Assembly: GCF_943734655.1 (NCBI RefSeq)
Contig: NC_071355.1
Location: 96,541,449-96,605,448 of the forward strand
From: Sabethes cyaneus
Lineage: Eukaryota > Arthropoda > Insecta > Diptera > Culicidae
Reading direction: 5' to 3'
DNA length: 64,000 nt
A program made the position numbers and the translations under genes. Every line of letters begins with the position of its first letter. Within the stretch, counting starts at the first letter, position 1. Below are positions 42,382-55,062 of this stretch, piece after piece. Under the pieces are notes generated by a model, which did no database searches, was not told the DNA's origin, and was given only the letters and a program-made list of their open reading frames with translations.

Positions 42382-44935
42382 ATCTGCTGATCTGCTGCTG
42401 ACGTTCTTCGTCATATTCAAAGCGAATAGTAAAACCAAGAGGACTTTTATTTTTGAAAAAATACGCGTAAAATAGTGGTTTTCTTACATTATCTTTTATC
42501 GATTACGAAAGAACATTACATAAATATTAATGCCAAGTATTAATTTGAATGTGATTCGCCTCAAAGTCAGTTAAAATGCTGGTTTTTCGTACCTATGTCG
42601 GAAAATTGAAGGAAAACCCGCCGTAGACGAAGCCGTCCTGCACCCTAAATGGTCACAAAAATAAGACGCTCGCATAAATTTCAATTTTGAGTCTATTTCG
42701 TGTAAAGTATATCCATAAAATTTATCGTAAATTAGTCCAAATCAAATCTTTCTCCCTTTGCTTTATTTACTAGTCGCAATCGTTGTTGATAAGCGTTACT
42801 GCTGGCTGGCGTTGAAAGTATCCACAAGTAATCATTCAGTGCTCCCCATTTTGCCTAGCATATGACCCCATGCATGGAAGTCGAGATGATTTAAATTCTG
42901 CGAAGAGGCGGACCACTCTTTCGAAGAAATCCGGAAAATTTTTCAAAGTCAGGCAGAGATATGTTATCGCTTGCAAGGTGCAAACTATGTTGATATTTAA
43001 ATACACTCTAAACGAAAAATATGCAGTCACATCTGTGATTAACCCATTTTTAATCAAACGTCAGTAATATTGACAATTATTACTACTCGTTTTGCATAAA
43101 CATCCTGCTAAACATTTCAAGCAAATCTTCTAATATACCGTAAATATCAGGATGCCTCAATACCGAAACAAACTTGTTAATTGAATAGTAGCTTATCCGA
43201 TTGTTAAAATTATTTTCCAACTAAATGAAATAATAAAAAAAGTTAAAACATTGATATTTGTAAAAAGAAATAACACTCCTCACTTGCCTCAAGACGCCAC
43301 TGAGGATATTCTACTAAAGAGTAATTTTTTGTGCTTCAGCGAAAAACTGGAACAAAAACTGTTTGCTCTTCAACACACAATTCTTTTTGTCTATTCCTGA
43401 GCAATCAAGCACAATGTTATGAACAATTGAACATATAAAAGCATAGACAACAGCAATGTCATCGACAACGACAGCAACTGCTTTGCTATCCGAAACATGA
43501 TAGTCAAACCACGGACAAACAGACGCGACTCTTGCGGTAATTAATTGCATCATCCATGAAAAAAGAATTCATTTCTTTAACCCCATGTTTCGTAACGTAT
43601 TAATGCTCGATTACTTCAGCTTGGAGTTCTAAATGCAAAATAATGCCTCACAACATGCATAACAACAACAAGCCAAATACGTCGGTCAATGTTTTTGAAA
43701 GGATTTTCTTCAAAGAGTCATGTCTGAATATTAATGGTTAAACCGTACAAAATAAGAATGCCTTAAGCGCAGTATCGTCTTTTTAATACTTTTAAATACT
43801 TAACCTAACATATTCGAAGTGTTGCATTTTGTTTTGTTGTTTCCTGAAATATATTTACTTTCAATTAAAGCATATGTTCTTACTAATCATTACTTGTGCG
43901 TCATCAATAGGGTTTTGCCTATTTTAACAATAAAAAGCTTTTATTGCGCTTTTGTAAATTTATGAATGGTAACCGCTACTTCGAATCAACATATTTTCAC
44001 CTGAAATATAACAGACGATATGCTGCCTACGTAGGACGCATGCGCGCTAATAATAGCGGATACAATCCAAGCGTTTGCTGCACTTGCATGCAATATAGTA
44101 CGTTGTGCTTACGTTAGAAGTGTTTTAGTTTATCTAAAAGCTTTTACAAGCTTGGATAATCCCCAGAATAGTAAATTCAAAGTTAAGTTTTGATTGCCGA
44201 GCTAGTAAAGCTAATTAAAGAAAGTTTTAATTTACCGGTTTCAATGTTACGTTTAATATATATTGTTTTAAGAAATTAACTTCTCATATTTAATATGAAC
44301 CAGCTGTTGTACAATAAGGTAAATACAATACCTGTAAGATAAAATGCATTTCCCAAAAGCGAAAATTTATGTTGAACTTAAAAATTAACTTAAACTTGAA
44401 AATTATTTCAAATTTCCGACAAAAATCGTTGCAATCCTCCATTGCCATGATTAGGTCTCTTATAGATCATAAGTTAGCTACGCTATTAGGTTAAGATTTT
44501 ATATATTTTTTCCTTACATGTAGGTTTTAATACCTACTGTTAAATTTGGGTAAAACTTTCAACCAATTTTGGTTACTTGCTACCGATAATTGAATTATTC
44601 TCTATGACAAATAATGCACTTTTAAGTACCTACTACCAATTTTTTGGTTGAAAAACTACTCAAAATCTGAGTTTGTACACTTTAAGGGCATTTTGAGTAG
44701 TTTCAACCTAGCTTTAACTAATTCCGACCTATTTACAGGTAGTATCATTTAAGAGTGTAGATAAAAACAAACAAATCTCTGTTTTCATGAATGATTTTGA
44801 CATATAAAATCACATGCTAATTTTTTGTCTTTTTTGTTGATTTTATCATATTTAGTAGCTAAGTACCATTTAAACTACGAAAGTCAGAACTATCCGGTAT
44901 TGGGAGCTGTCCGGCGTTGGGGGACTTCCCCCTAC
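42382..44935. other. 2.5 kb without recognised gene
   Basis: AT-rich DNA. At 44540-44760 there is a diverged TTTCAACC/GGTTGAAA-rich stretch with ACTACTCAAAATCTGAGTTT and TTTTGAGTAGTTTCAACC, partly self-complementary and probably an old MITE. No supported open frame. Confidence 0.4.
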
Positions 44936-44939
44936 TTAC

Positions 44940-45330
44940 TTTGTTGGATTTACCGTCCTAAGACAAAGCCTGATGAATAAAGTTGCTCAAATTTACTTGG
45001 TTGTGGGCTACCACTCCCCGATTCCTTGGACACCTCGTACTCTCCGCCAAATCTCGCTCCACCATCTTGCTCTCGGCACCCCTGGTCATCTTGGTCCTAC
45101 CGGATTTGAAGCAAACACCATCTTTGTCGCGTAGTTCTCCAGTATTCTTGTAACATGCCCTGTTCATCGTATCCGTCAAGCTTTAGCCACCTTTCGAATA
45201 CTGGGTTCGCCTAAGAGCTGTGCGAATTCATTGTTCATCATTCGCCCCCCATACTCCGTTCTTCTATACGGCGTCGAAGTTCGTTCTGAGCTCGTGGCTA
45301 GACTGATGAAGTATTCCAAATCCACGGTGT
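44940..45330 (-). pseudogene. RTE-like LINE, C-terminal fragment
   Basis: The minus strand reads STPYRRTEYGGRMMNNEFAQ, LLGEPSIRKVAKA, then (after a stop) GRTKMTRGAESKMVERDLAE and STRCPRNRGVVAHNQVNLS, ending QALS. These match the domain after the RT in a second RTE-like family, different from the 13-16 kb element. TAAGTAGGGG follows the end at about 44930 on the minus strand, consistent with a TAAG-type tail. Broken by a stop near 45178. Confidence 0.65.
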
Positions 45331-45597
45331 GGAATGTTTTAAACTGGGCTGGAAAGCGTCTGATTATCAACAAGTCGTAACGCAACATCTAGAGACAGAG
45401 AAACTCTCACGGAAGCTCAACTGGAATTTGCTGACGCTATACCATTTCATGGTTATGAATTATGAAACATTCTAGAAGGCATTCTAGACAGATTCCAGAG
45501 CAAAACTTTCATCGTTCGATCGGCAGAAGGCAGAAGGTTCGAGTTTCGCGCTTTCGTTTGACAAGCAATTTGCAGGTGTGGAATGAAAAGTGATGTT

Positions 45598-47558
45598 CAT
45601 CCATCCATCCATCCATCCATCCATCCATCCATCCATCCATCCATCCATCCATCCATCCATCCATCCATCCATCCATCCATCCATCCATCCATCCATCCAT
45701 CCATCCATCCATCCATCCATCCATCCATCCATCCATCCATCCATCCATCCATCCATCCATCCATCCATCCATCCATCCATCCATCCATCCATCCATCCAT
45801 CCATCCATCCATCCATCCATCCATCCATCCATCCATCCATCCATCCATCCATCCATCCATCCATCCATCCATCCATCCATCCATCCATCCATCCATCCAT
45901 CCATCCATCCATCCATCCATCCATCCATCCATCCATCCATCCATCCATCCATCCATCCATCCATCCATCCATCCATCCATCCATCCATCCATCCATCCAT
46001 CCATCCATCCATCCATCCATCCATCCATCCATCCATCCATCCATCCATCCATCCATCCATCCATCCATCCATCCATCCATCCATCCATCCATCCATCCAT
46101 CCATCCATCCATCCATCCATCCATCCATCCATCCATCCATCCATCCATCCATCCATCCATCCATCCATCCATCCATCCATCCATCCATCCATCCATCCAT
46201 CCATCCATCCATCCATCCATCCATCCATCCATCCATCCATCCATCCATCCATCCATCCATCCATCCATCCATCCATCCATCCATCCATCCATCCATCCAT
46301 CCATCCATCCATCCATCCATCCATCCATCCATCCATCCATCCATCCATCCATCCATCCATCCATCCATCCATCCATCCATCCATCCATCCATCCATCCAT
46401 CCATCCATCCATCCATCCATCCATCCATCCATCCATCCATCCATCCATCCATCCATCCATCCATCCATCCATCCATCCATCCATCCATCCATCCATCCAT
46501 CCATCCATCCATCCATCCATCCATCCATCCATCCATCCATCCATCCATCCATCCATCCATCCATCCATCCATCCATCCATCCATCCATCCATCCATCCAT
46601 CCATCCATCCATCCATCCATCCATCCATCCATCCATCCATCCATCCATCCATCCATCCATCCATCCATCCATCCATCCATCCATCCATCCATCCATCCAT
46701 CCATCCATCCATCCATCCATCCATCCATCCATCCATCCATCCATCCATCCATCCATCCATCCATCCATCCATCCATCCATCCATCCATCCATCCATCCAT
46801 CCATCCATCCATCCATCCATCCATCCATCCATCCATCCATCCATCCATCCATCCATCCATCCATCCATCCATCCATCCATCCATCCATCCATCCATCCAT
46901 CCATCCATCCATCCATCCATCCATCCATCCATCCATCCATCCATCCATCCATCCATCCATCCATCCATCCATCCATCCATCCATCCATCCATCCATCCAT
47001 CCATCCATCCATCCATCCATCCATCCATCCATCCATCCATCCATCCATCCATCCATCCATCCATCCATCCATCCATCCATCCATCCATCCATCCATCCAT
47101 CCATCCATCCATCCATCCATCCATCCATCCATCCATCCATCCATCCATCCATCCATCCATCCATCCATCCATCCATCCATCCATCCATCCATCCATCCAT
47201 CCATCCATCCATCCATCCATCCATCCATCCATCCATCCATCCATCCATCCATCCATCCATCCATCCATCCATCCATCCATCCATCCATCCATCCATCCAT
47301 CCATCCATCCATCCATCCATCCATCCATCCATCCATCCATCCATCCATCCATCCATCCATCCATCCATCCATCCATCCATCCATCCATCCATCCATCCAT
47401 CCATCCATCCATCCATCCATCCATCCATCCATCCATCCATCCATCCATCCATCCATCCATCCATCCATCCATCCATCCATCCATCCATCCATCCATCCAT
47501 CCATCCATCCATCCATCCATCCATCCATCCATCCATCCATCCATCCATCCATCCATCC
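45598..47558. repeat. Uninterrupted (CCAT)n tetranucleotide array, ~1.96 kb
   Basis: About 490 copies with no interruption visible in 1,961 bp. Since the unit is 4 bp, all three frames on each strand repeat four residues (SIHP on plus, MDGW on minus) with no stop, which creates open frames of up to 690 codons. These are not genes. The left flank contains ordinary sequence (AGCAATTTGCAGGTGTGG) and the right flank starts TACGTCACC. Confidence 0.97.
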
Positions 47559-47616
47559 TACGTCACCCTTTCCTAAAACCCTTGGGGCTGTATGTCTTGT
47601 AGTTTTTGGCTTTTTT

Positions 47617-47740
47617 AAAACATCTTATTTTTAAATCTTTTGAAATGGGCAACTTTGACGGGTTGTTTTAACATAATTTTTTTTCTATCTAAATTTTGTT
47701 CACAAATCATAAAAATATAGACAATTTACTGCAAAAACAA
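47617..47740. repeat. Fragment related to the 59350-60152 insertion
   Basis: Shares TTTTGAAATGGGCAACTTTG, TTTTTTTCTATC and CATAAAAATATAGACAATTT with 59965-60075 in the same order and orientation, so it is a partial second copy of that element family. The similarity stops at about 47740. Confidence 0.75.
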
Positions 47741-50413
47741 TTAATCAGATGTAATCCTACGTGCAGTGTAGTGCAGCTAATTACGTAGCTAATTAAAATA
47801 TTTGAATATTTATTCTTATCTTACTCGAAAAGAAGACAATTACTATTATCGCGAACATTTAAATCATTCTTCCTCACATGAGCGCGGATTTTTCCCTTAC
47901 GCATTCGAAGAAAAACATGGAATCCCACTCTCATTAACCATTCACCATGTCAACAAAACGTGTCTTCCGGAAATGGTTAGCTTGCAGATAAAGGACAAAA
48001 AATGAATTCTTATCTCACTACACCGTGTTTCCGACTTAGTTCGTACAAAAAGTCTTCAGCGCAATGCTATCATTGTAACTGTTTCAAGGAACAGTATAAA
48101 CCGCGGAGCACAGCATATAAACGTAATTCAGCTATGTGTCTGTAAAATATCCGGTACACAAGTAGATTGTGGTTACAATGTGTGCAGTCGCGGAAAGGTA
48201 CATGTATGTAACCGTGCAATTAATGTTTTTATCATCGGCGGTAGGGCGGAAAAGTTATGCTTCGTTGAAACAGCATGAACAAATACCGCTCCGCGTGGAC
48301 AGGCCGCCGCGCCCAAAAACGGCTAAATCATGTTGAAATATGACTCGGTAGTAATTTATGGTACGAGAAACGTGTCACCGTGTGTCATGCACTCGGCGCA
48401 CACGTACAGTCCGCATCTAAACTTGACGAGATAATGGATTGTAACTATAACTCACGGAGTAGCGTCTTGTACGCTTGAAGGACGTTTTCTGCGGACTGCC
48501 AGCCTGAGCTTACGTGTGACCGAGAGTTGCAACATTATCCGTCATTATCCTTCCAGGTTAAGTTCAAGAAAAGGATTTGCCCGCATACAAGCAACCTCAA
48601 GAGCGAGTGTAGGCGACGCAAGCATGATATCATTACTTCTGAGAGCATTAATTATTGAACACCATTGCTTGTCCTTGCAAGGCACCAGCAGAAGTTAAAA
48701 AGATATACCGTTCCTTGCTGTATCGTCTAAAGTGAATTATTTAGTCCAGCTTGGTTTCAATTCCAGTTTTTTTTATCTGCGTGCTTGATGTGCAGCATGT
48801 GAAATGGAAAATTTATTGATATTATTTTTACACCAATAACGGTAAACCATACCGGACGAAACCACATCACTTGGATCCAATTATAAAAACCACAGCATAC
48901 TTTCGACACGATTTCAAACGTGAACGTTCGGTACCATTTTTCTCGTGGGATATCATCAACATAATGTTTACAGATCATTTCCATTTCCAGATTCCGATCC
49001 AAAATGTTATCTATTGGAATCAAACATGCTACGTTTACCGCAAAAGCCCAAAACCGGGCGTAATTCAGTGCATCTTGTTACAGCCTATTTACGTTATATT
49101 GTGAGAGAAAACAGAATCTCTGTCCGCCCCCTGCCTATGCTAGTCTTGCTAAACAAACATTAGGAGCATTAATTGGTTACATTCGTTTGACCTCTCCCGG
49201 AAGAGTAGTTCGCCGGCACCGCAATCGACAGGCAGACATACAGACAGACAGACAGAGTTCCATGTTAATCGCTTTAACCGAACTATGTTGGGATGCGTTG
49301 GATGGTAAAGTTGTGTATTGAATTCAACGAATCAATAATGGGTCAGGAAAGTCCCCGTAACAAGGGAAAGAAAATAAAACCATGATTGTAGTGCGGTCGT
49401 TGTGCATAATTTTGCTTTTGTTAAACAATAATAAAGCCTACATAAATCGTTCGAAAAAGCGTGAAATCAATCCAAAAGCCCGAAGGGGTTAGTTTAATGC
49501 ACCGATGAACTCGGTTCGATGAATTGAACTGCTCCCATGCTGTGCATACTTGCATGAGTCTCGTATTGATTTGTATCATTTTTATGTTAAATATACGAAT
49601 AATTTCTGAATTTGATGCCAAAGAAAGGATTGACACGAAAATGTATATGCACAAGTTACAGAAAATATCTCCTGGTCGCTTGTTGAAGTCCTGTGCGGGT
49701 GTTTCATTTCTTATTCAGAAAGAAACGGAATCATAAACTAGAATGATGCATTATATTGCATTACAGGTATTTTTTTCCGATCGGCACACACATAGGAAAA
49801 ACTTGATTTATTCAGCTTGTATGATAAATAAATACCAAAACAAAATTACGAATCAAACCATTTAGCCTTGGTTTGCTTATTTTCGCACTAAAAACAATGA
49901 CACTCCCGGTTATTTCGATGGAAAAACATCGGCCAAGTAAAGCAAACAGAAAAACATTTGTCCTGTAACAGAAAATATTTTCAATCCTGTTTTTTTTTGA
50001 ATACCATTGCAACCAGCTGAATCTGTCAATTGTGTCGATTTTTTATATGTCTATTTAAATACCCTACTCATTGAACTTAGGACACCAGAGGAAAAGTGGA
50101 AAATACTAAACAATCCACACACACGAGAAACGTTGACATGCATTTATTTTGTGATCAAAATTTTTCAAAATTTCATTGCATTACGCTACCCAGTAATAAA
50201 TTCAGTTTTAATGAGAGAATTTTTGAACACTTGCTCCATTAAACGGGTTATAAAACTTGTAATTATACAAAACAGTAATATAACTTTAATATAACGGTCA
50301 GTAGACTCTTATAAAATTAGAGAGGCCCATACTAAAGAAGAATATTAAGAATATTTCCAAAGGTCCTCTTAAACAACTTCTATCATTTTGTATCGACTTA
50401 TCAAGTTATTTTG
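47741..50413. other. 2.7 kb without recognised gene
   Basis: No family motif is seen in any open frame (for example 47802-48005, 48757-49023, 50007-50294). The stretch 48200-48500 is less AT-rich than its surroundings and looks unique. A short CAGACAGACAGA run lies at about 49240. Confidence 0.4.
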
Positions 50414-50415
50414 TA

Positions 50416-51325
50416 GGGTAATGTCGTTATCATCGGTCCACTGTTATGGTCGGGCTACAACGATTTTTCCAGTTTTAGTTACTTGTGTTATCTATGTACA
50501 AGCATTGTAAAATTTCTTACTGTGACGACAAACTTTTTACAATATTGTGAGTTTCAATCGTATATTCAAAACACACGTACCGAATTCAGTGATTGAATCT
50601 TACAAAAAAAAATCCAGGCTCCGTGAACTTTTTTTCAAGAAATGATACATGAAATGCAATTATCGAGATAAATATTGAAAATGGTGTGTTGTGCTCTATG
50701 AGAGGACTGTAGAAAAATCCGCTCCAGTAAGGGGTATGGGTAGGGTGCGGCGAAATGCTGCAAAAGCGCTTATTGTAAAGGCCGGGCCACTTGTGTAGTC
50801 ATGATTGGGCCACCATAATTTATAGTGCAGAAGCGCAATATTCGCTAGAGAACGTCAGTCTCGTGAAATGTGATGAAATAAAGTAAAATTAATACAATGA
50901 AAACCTAGATTGTTGTTGTTTATTCATTGAAGTAGTACACTTCAGAAAAGGCGATTATTGTAATATTGATTTCAAGATCGCCAAAATTTCGCAAACATGT
51001 AATTTAAAATATGATATTTGTACTTATATGGGCTGTTTTTCATGGAATTCGTCCTTTCATATCTCTATGTAGAATTTCAATAAGTATTTCTCAGACTTTC
51101 AGCGGTGGCCCAACCTGTACAACATGGCCCGACTATGACAACTTTTTTTGTCTTCACCTAAATGCCTATAACTTTATTATTTTTCAAGCAATCAGTTGAA
51201 GATTTTCCAGAAACATACCTTGTTCTTAAACCTTTGCAACAATGTGTTTAGATTTCCGAAATTCATCTTGAAACGGATGCTATGGGCGAAAGCCAAAAGG
51301 TGGCCCAACCACGACGACATTCCCC
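50416..51325. mobile_element. TA-flanked MITE family, copy 1
   Basis: Ends GGGTAATGTCGT and, inverted, GGGGAATGTCGT, with TA on both sides (50414-50415, 51326-51327). Subterminal GGGCCAC/GTGGCCC and TCGGGC motifs recur inside. 910 bp, non-coding. Copy 2 lies 340 bp downstream in the same orientation. Confidence 0.78.
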
Positions 51326-51539
51326 TACTTCTTATGAGGGAGTAATTGTATTTTTTATGAAGAACCAACATTGGAAGATCTAGGACCCACCTGGACAGTC
51401 AATTATTTTTTCCAGTTCTTCCAATGTCCACTTAAAACTTATAACTTTATCGACATCTATTTATAGCGACCTTCAAGAGTCGCTTGAAACTATAATAAAA
51501 CCACCTCAAGTGTAGACGGTTTTGTGGTGCTTCTCTTAA

Positions 51540-51641
51540 GGTGAAACGGTACTGGATCGCAACATGGCCGAAAAAATGACATCCATGTGAGGATATGGGT
51601 GCCATCGATCCGGCCATGTTGGGATTCAGTACCATTTCACC
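51540..51641. mobile_element. Hairpin MITE flanked by TTAA
   Basis: GGTGAAACGGTACTGGATC with CAACATGGCCG on the left pairs with CGGCCATGTT and GATTCAGTACCATTTCACC on the right, about 35 bp per arm around a short centre. TTAA on both sides (51536-51539, 51642-51645) suggests piggyBac-type targeting. TA cannot be excluded as the true duplication. Confidence 0.75.
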
Positions 51642-51664
51642 TTAACGACAAGGTCGTCAGAGTA

Positions 51665-52584
51665 GAGTATTGTCGTTATCGTCGGGCCACTGTTATGGTC
51701 GGGCCATCCCGATTTAACAATTTTAGTAACTCATGATATCTATGATACAACCATTGTGAACGTCTTACTGTGATAGCTAACTTTTCACAATATTGTGAGT
51801 TTCAATCGTGTATTCAAAACACCCGTACTGAATTCAGTGACTAAATCTTGCTAAAAAAGTTTTCCAGGCGCAATGAACATTTCTTCAAGAAATGATTCAT
51901 GAAATGCAATTATCGAGATAAATTTTGAAAATCTATGAAGTGTGTTGTGCTGCACACGAAGACTATAGAAAAAATCCCCTCTAGTAAGGTGTTTGGGAAG
52001 GCTAAGGTGAAATACTAGAAAAGCGTTATTTATAAAGGTCGGGCCACTTGAGTAGTCATGGTTGGGCCACTATAATTTTAAGCGCAGAAGCGCAATAATC
52101 GGTAGAGAATGTCAGTCACGTATAATGTGATGAAATAAAGCAAAATTATTACTATAAATACCAAGATTTTTGTTGTTTTTTCATTGTAGTTGTACACTTC
52201 GGAAAAGGCGATTGTAGCAATATTGATTTTACATGATCGCCAAAATTTCGCAAAAATGCAATTTAAAAGAGAATTTTTGTACCTATATGAGCCGTTTTTC
52301 TCGGAATTCATTCTTTTCATGTCTCTATAGAGAATTTCAATACGTATGTCTTAGATTTCCTGCGGTGGCCCAACCTGTACAACATGGCCCGACTATGACA
52401 ACATTTTTTGTCTTCACGTAAATGCCTATAACTTTTTTATTTTTCAGTAATCAGTTCAAAACTTTCGGGAAATAAATCTTATTCTTAGACCTTTGCAACG
52501 ATGTATTAAGATTTCCAAAATTCCTTTTGAAACAAAAATTATGGGCGAATTCCATAACGTGGTCCAACCACGACGACACTCCCC
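51665..52584. mobile_element. TA-flanked MITE family, copy 2
   Basis: Aligns with copy 1 along its full length in the same order (TGTTATGGTCGGGC, ACAATATTGTGAGTTTCAAT, CCCAACCTGTACAACATGG). Ends are GAGTATTGTCGT and the inverse GGGGAGTGTCGT, with TA on both sides (51663-51664, 52585-52586). Non-coding, 920 bp. Divergence from copy 1 is visible, so these are two insertions or an old duplication. Confidence 0.75.
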
Positions 52585-52586
52585 TA

Positions 52587-53127
52587 CATATATGGCAGTC
52601 AGTATGGCACCGAATATCACCCTTCCCTTCCCTTCTTCAGTGTACCAACATGCTCCCATAGACTCGGGAAACCATCACAAAAAAATAAAATCAGTTCAAC
52701 TAACCTGCTAGTCGTAATAAGATCTTGCAACTCAAAGCACTAAACATTGGATTCTATAGGTTCTATTACTTTTTAAGGCATAAATTACGCTAAATATTGA
52801 GATTTCTGCCCAATCAAAATTCATCACTATATTTTCACTTTTTCGCCGTTGATTTTTCATTAATTTTTTTCGGCCGTTCCATTCGTCCAATCTCTCGCGA
52901 AACTTAACTTGAGGCACAGAAAACTTTAATTTACCACTGGAACAGTTATTTAGTAAGATATTATAATGATTTTGCCCAAACTGTTCACTGGAATTGATAG
53001 GAAAAATTCCACTTCGTTTCGATTGCAATTCCGAATCCGCGACGGAACGGAACGGAAACATTTGAGCATGGAATTGACCAACTATTTTCGCTATTAAATT
53101 AAAGGTCGTAGAGTGTCGATAATCTTT
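52587..53127. other. Spacer without recognised gene
   Basis: The minus frame 52732-53061 has no family features. The sequence leads into the truncated RTE-like copy. Confidence 0.4.
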
Positions 53128-53150
53128 GTCAGCCCAGATGATGCATCAGA

Positions 53151-53750
53151 AACCGCAACTTTTCCGGTGGACTGGATGCAGGGCATATTGGTCAAAGTCC
53201 CTAAGAAAGGAGACCTAACTGAATGCAGTAACTGGCGTGGCATCACGTTACTCTGTATTACTCTCAACGTACTCTGTAAGGTAGTCCTCAACCGGATCCA
53301 GGAGAAGATCGACGCTACTCTCCGGCGCTACGCTCCGCATTATGAACAGATCAACGAATTCCAGGACTCTCTACTGCTGGTGTTCGTTGACTTCGAAAAG
53401 GCGTTCGACCGTAGCAACCACGAAAACATCTGGGGTGCACTTAGGCGTAGAGGAGTTCCAAATAAGCTAGTCCTTCTCACTGAGGCTCAGTACGAGGCGT
53501 CCCGTGCAAGGTTTTGCACGATGGCATCTTGTCCGACCCCATAAGGGTTACTGCTGGTGTGAGACAGGGCTGCATTTTATCACCGCTTCTGTTTCTCATC
53601 GTTATGGATGAGGTATTAGTTGGAGCAATTGACAGTAAATCGAATCGAGGATTGCCTTGGAATCCTCTAACGATGGAGCAGCTAAATGACATCGACTTAG
53701 CCGACGACATAGTCTTCTTCGCACAACGCCGAAACGATATGCAGATCAAG
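53151..53750 (+). pseudogene. RTE-like reverse transcriptase fragment
   Basis: Reads FPVDWMQGILVKVPKKGD, RGITLLCITLNVLCKVVLN, FVDFEKAFDRSNHENIW (first catalytic Asp) and, after a frameshift near 53515, GVRQGCILSPLLFLIVMDEV and LADDIVFFAQRRNDMQ. The Gln codon after NDM is intact here, whereas the 14-kb copy has TAG. The frame is cut by the SINE-like insertion. Confidence 0.8.
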
Positions 53751-53751
53751 T

Positions 53752-54151
53752 TTTTTTCCTGTATGGACTCATCTCTGCGACCAGTATAGTTGATCTATTG
53801 TGATGTCGCCCGGGTGTTTGCTGTATAACCCGCACTGCATTTATTTTTGCAATAATCGCTCTTGATTGAGGGATATGCTTATTGAATTTTATGCGTGCTT
53901 GTGTGTACTTGGGTACCCTTCCTTCAATGCTCTTCTCTACTTTGCCCACCTCGTTCCACATGACAGCGCCCAGTCCCCTATTATAGCCATCCCTGGCGTG
54001 GCTAAACCAGTGTATTTTACTATAAGAGTCATTTTTGCACTGTCAATAGGCCATATTGGGATAATATAGAATTCAGCATGAAGGAAGGGTGAGGAGGGGC
54101 CTGAGAATAAACCCATGGCCTGATTCTACTAAGATTCGAACCCGTGCAGGG
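53752..54151 (-). mobile_element. SINE-like insertion with 5-bp duplication
   Basis: On the minus strand it starts near a B-box-like GGGTTCGAATCTTAG and ends in a run of A (TTTTTTT at 53751-53757 on the plus strand). CAAGT flanks both sides (53747-53751, 54152-54156). The minus-strand copy at 14.0 kb has the uninterrupted site. It may be the 3' part of a tRNA-derived SINE; a fragment of another retroposon is possible. Confidence 0.65.
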
Positions 54152-54598
54152 CAAGTAGGATGACCTCTCCGAGAGCTCCCAGGCAGCAGGTGACACAGTC
54201 AATGTAGCAAAAATTAAGTCTAGTGAACACTGACAATTCCACCAACTTCACAGTAGCGGGACAACAAGTTGCACAGGTAGACGCCTCTCAAGCCAGGCAG
54301 GCAAACCCCGATGGTACCAAGCCTGATATAGTCACACGGATCAGTAAGGCCAGGTCTGCGAAATATTTGGCATTCAAACTAGATCACAGTACGTACGAAA
54401 ACCATAATCTTTAATTCAAACGTTAAATCCGTACTGCTGTATGCCTGCGTGGTGCAGGTATTTATTACGTGTTCCTGCGATATGGATCGGACATACCTTG
54501 AGGAAAGAACCGAACAAGGTCTACAGAGAAGCACTCGACTGGAATCCACAAGGATAGCGTAGAAGAGGCAGACCCAGAGGCTCATGGCGACGCAGCTT

Positions 54599-55062
54599 TT
54601 ATTATTATTTATGCAGGGAGAAAATCTTCATACTCAGCACCTTCACGGAGCCGAATAGGATTCGCAAGGTGCCAACATGCGCCTACCTACTAAAACTCTC
54701 CTGCTGCCCATTCCTGAACCCCTCCCGGAACTACCGTCAGGTTTACTTCAGGATGGAGGACGTGCCTAAGCACTCCGACTTATCCGTTGCGTGTATGGGC
54801 TCACACAACACCCTTGTCACTTCAAACCGCCACTACCCTTCACCTAGGGCCTGGGCGACCCAATCAGCCCATTACTGACCCTAGCTAAGCTATGTCAGGC
54901 CCTGTCGTTGCAAACGTTCTAGCCGTTGCAACTCCGTTATCACCACCGTTGCCGCCCTATCGACGGCACCCCATGCGCGCTGCTCAGCGCACATTCTCTG
55001 CACAATGTTGTCGGCGTTGGTGGCTTCCCCAACGACCGCAAGCATCACCCGCCGAGTGGGGT
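54599..55062 (-). mobile_element. R1-like LINE 3' fragment nested in the RTE-like copy
   Basis: On the minus strand it contains the C-terminal codons and 3' untranslated region of the 57.6-64 kb element (RRVMLAVVGEATNADN, QRMCAEQRAWGAVDRAAT, ERLQRQGLT-stop), ending TGCATAAATAATAATAA. A perfect 11-bp duplication CGACGCAGCTT lies at 54588-54598 and 55063-55073. The 13.4-kb RTE copy shows the empty site. A 464-bp 5'-truncated insertion, as expected from target-primed reverse transcription. Confidence 0.9.

Noticed and set aside
45484..47634. Open frames of 650-690 codons on both strands
   Set aside because: They are translations of (CCAT)n; a 4-bp unit without stops keeps every frame open.
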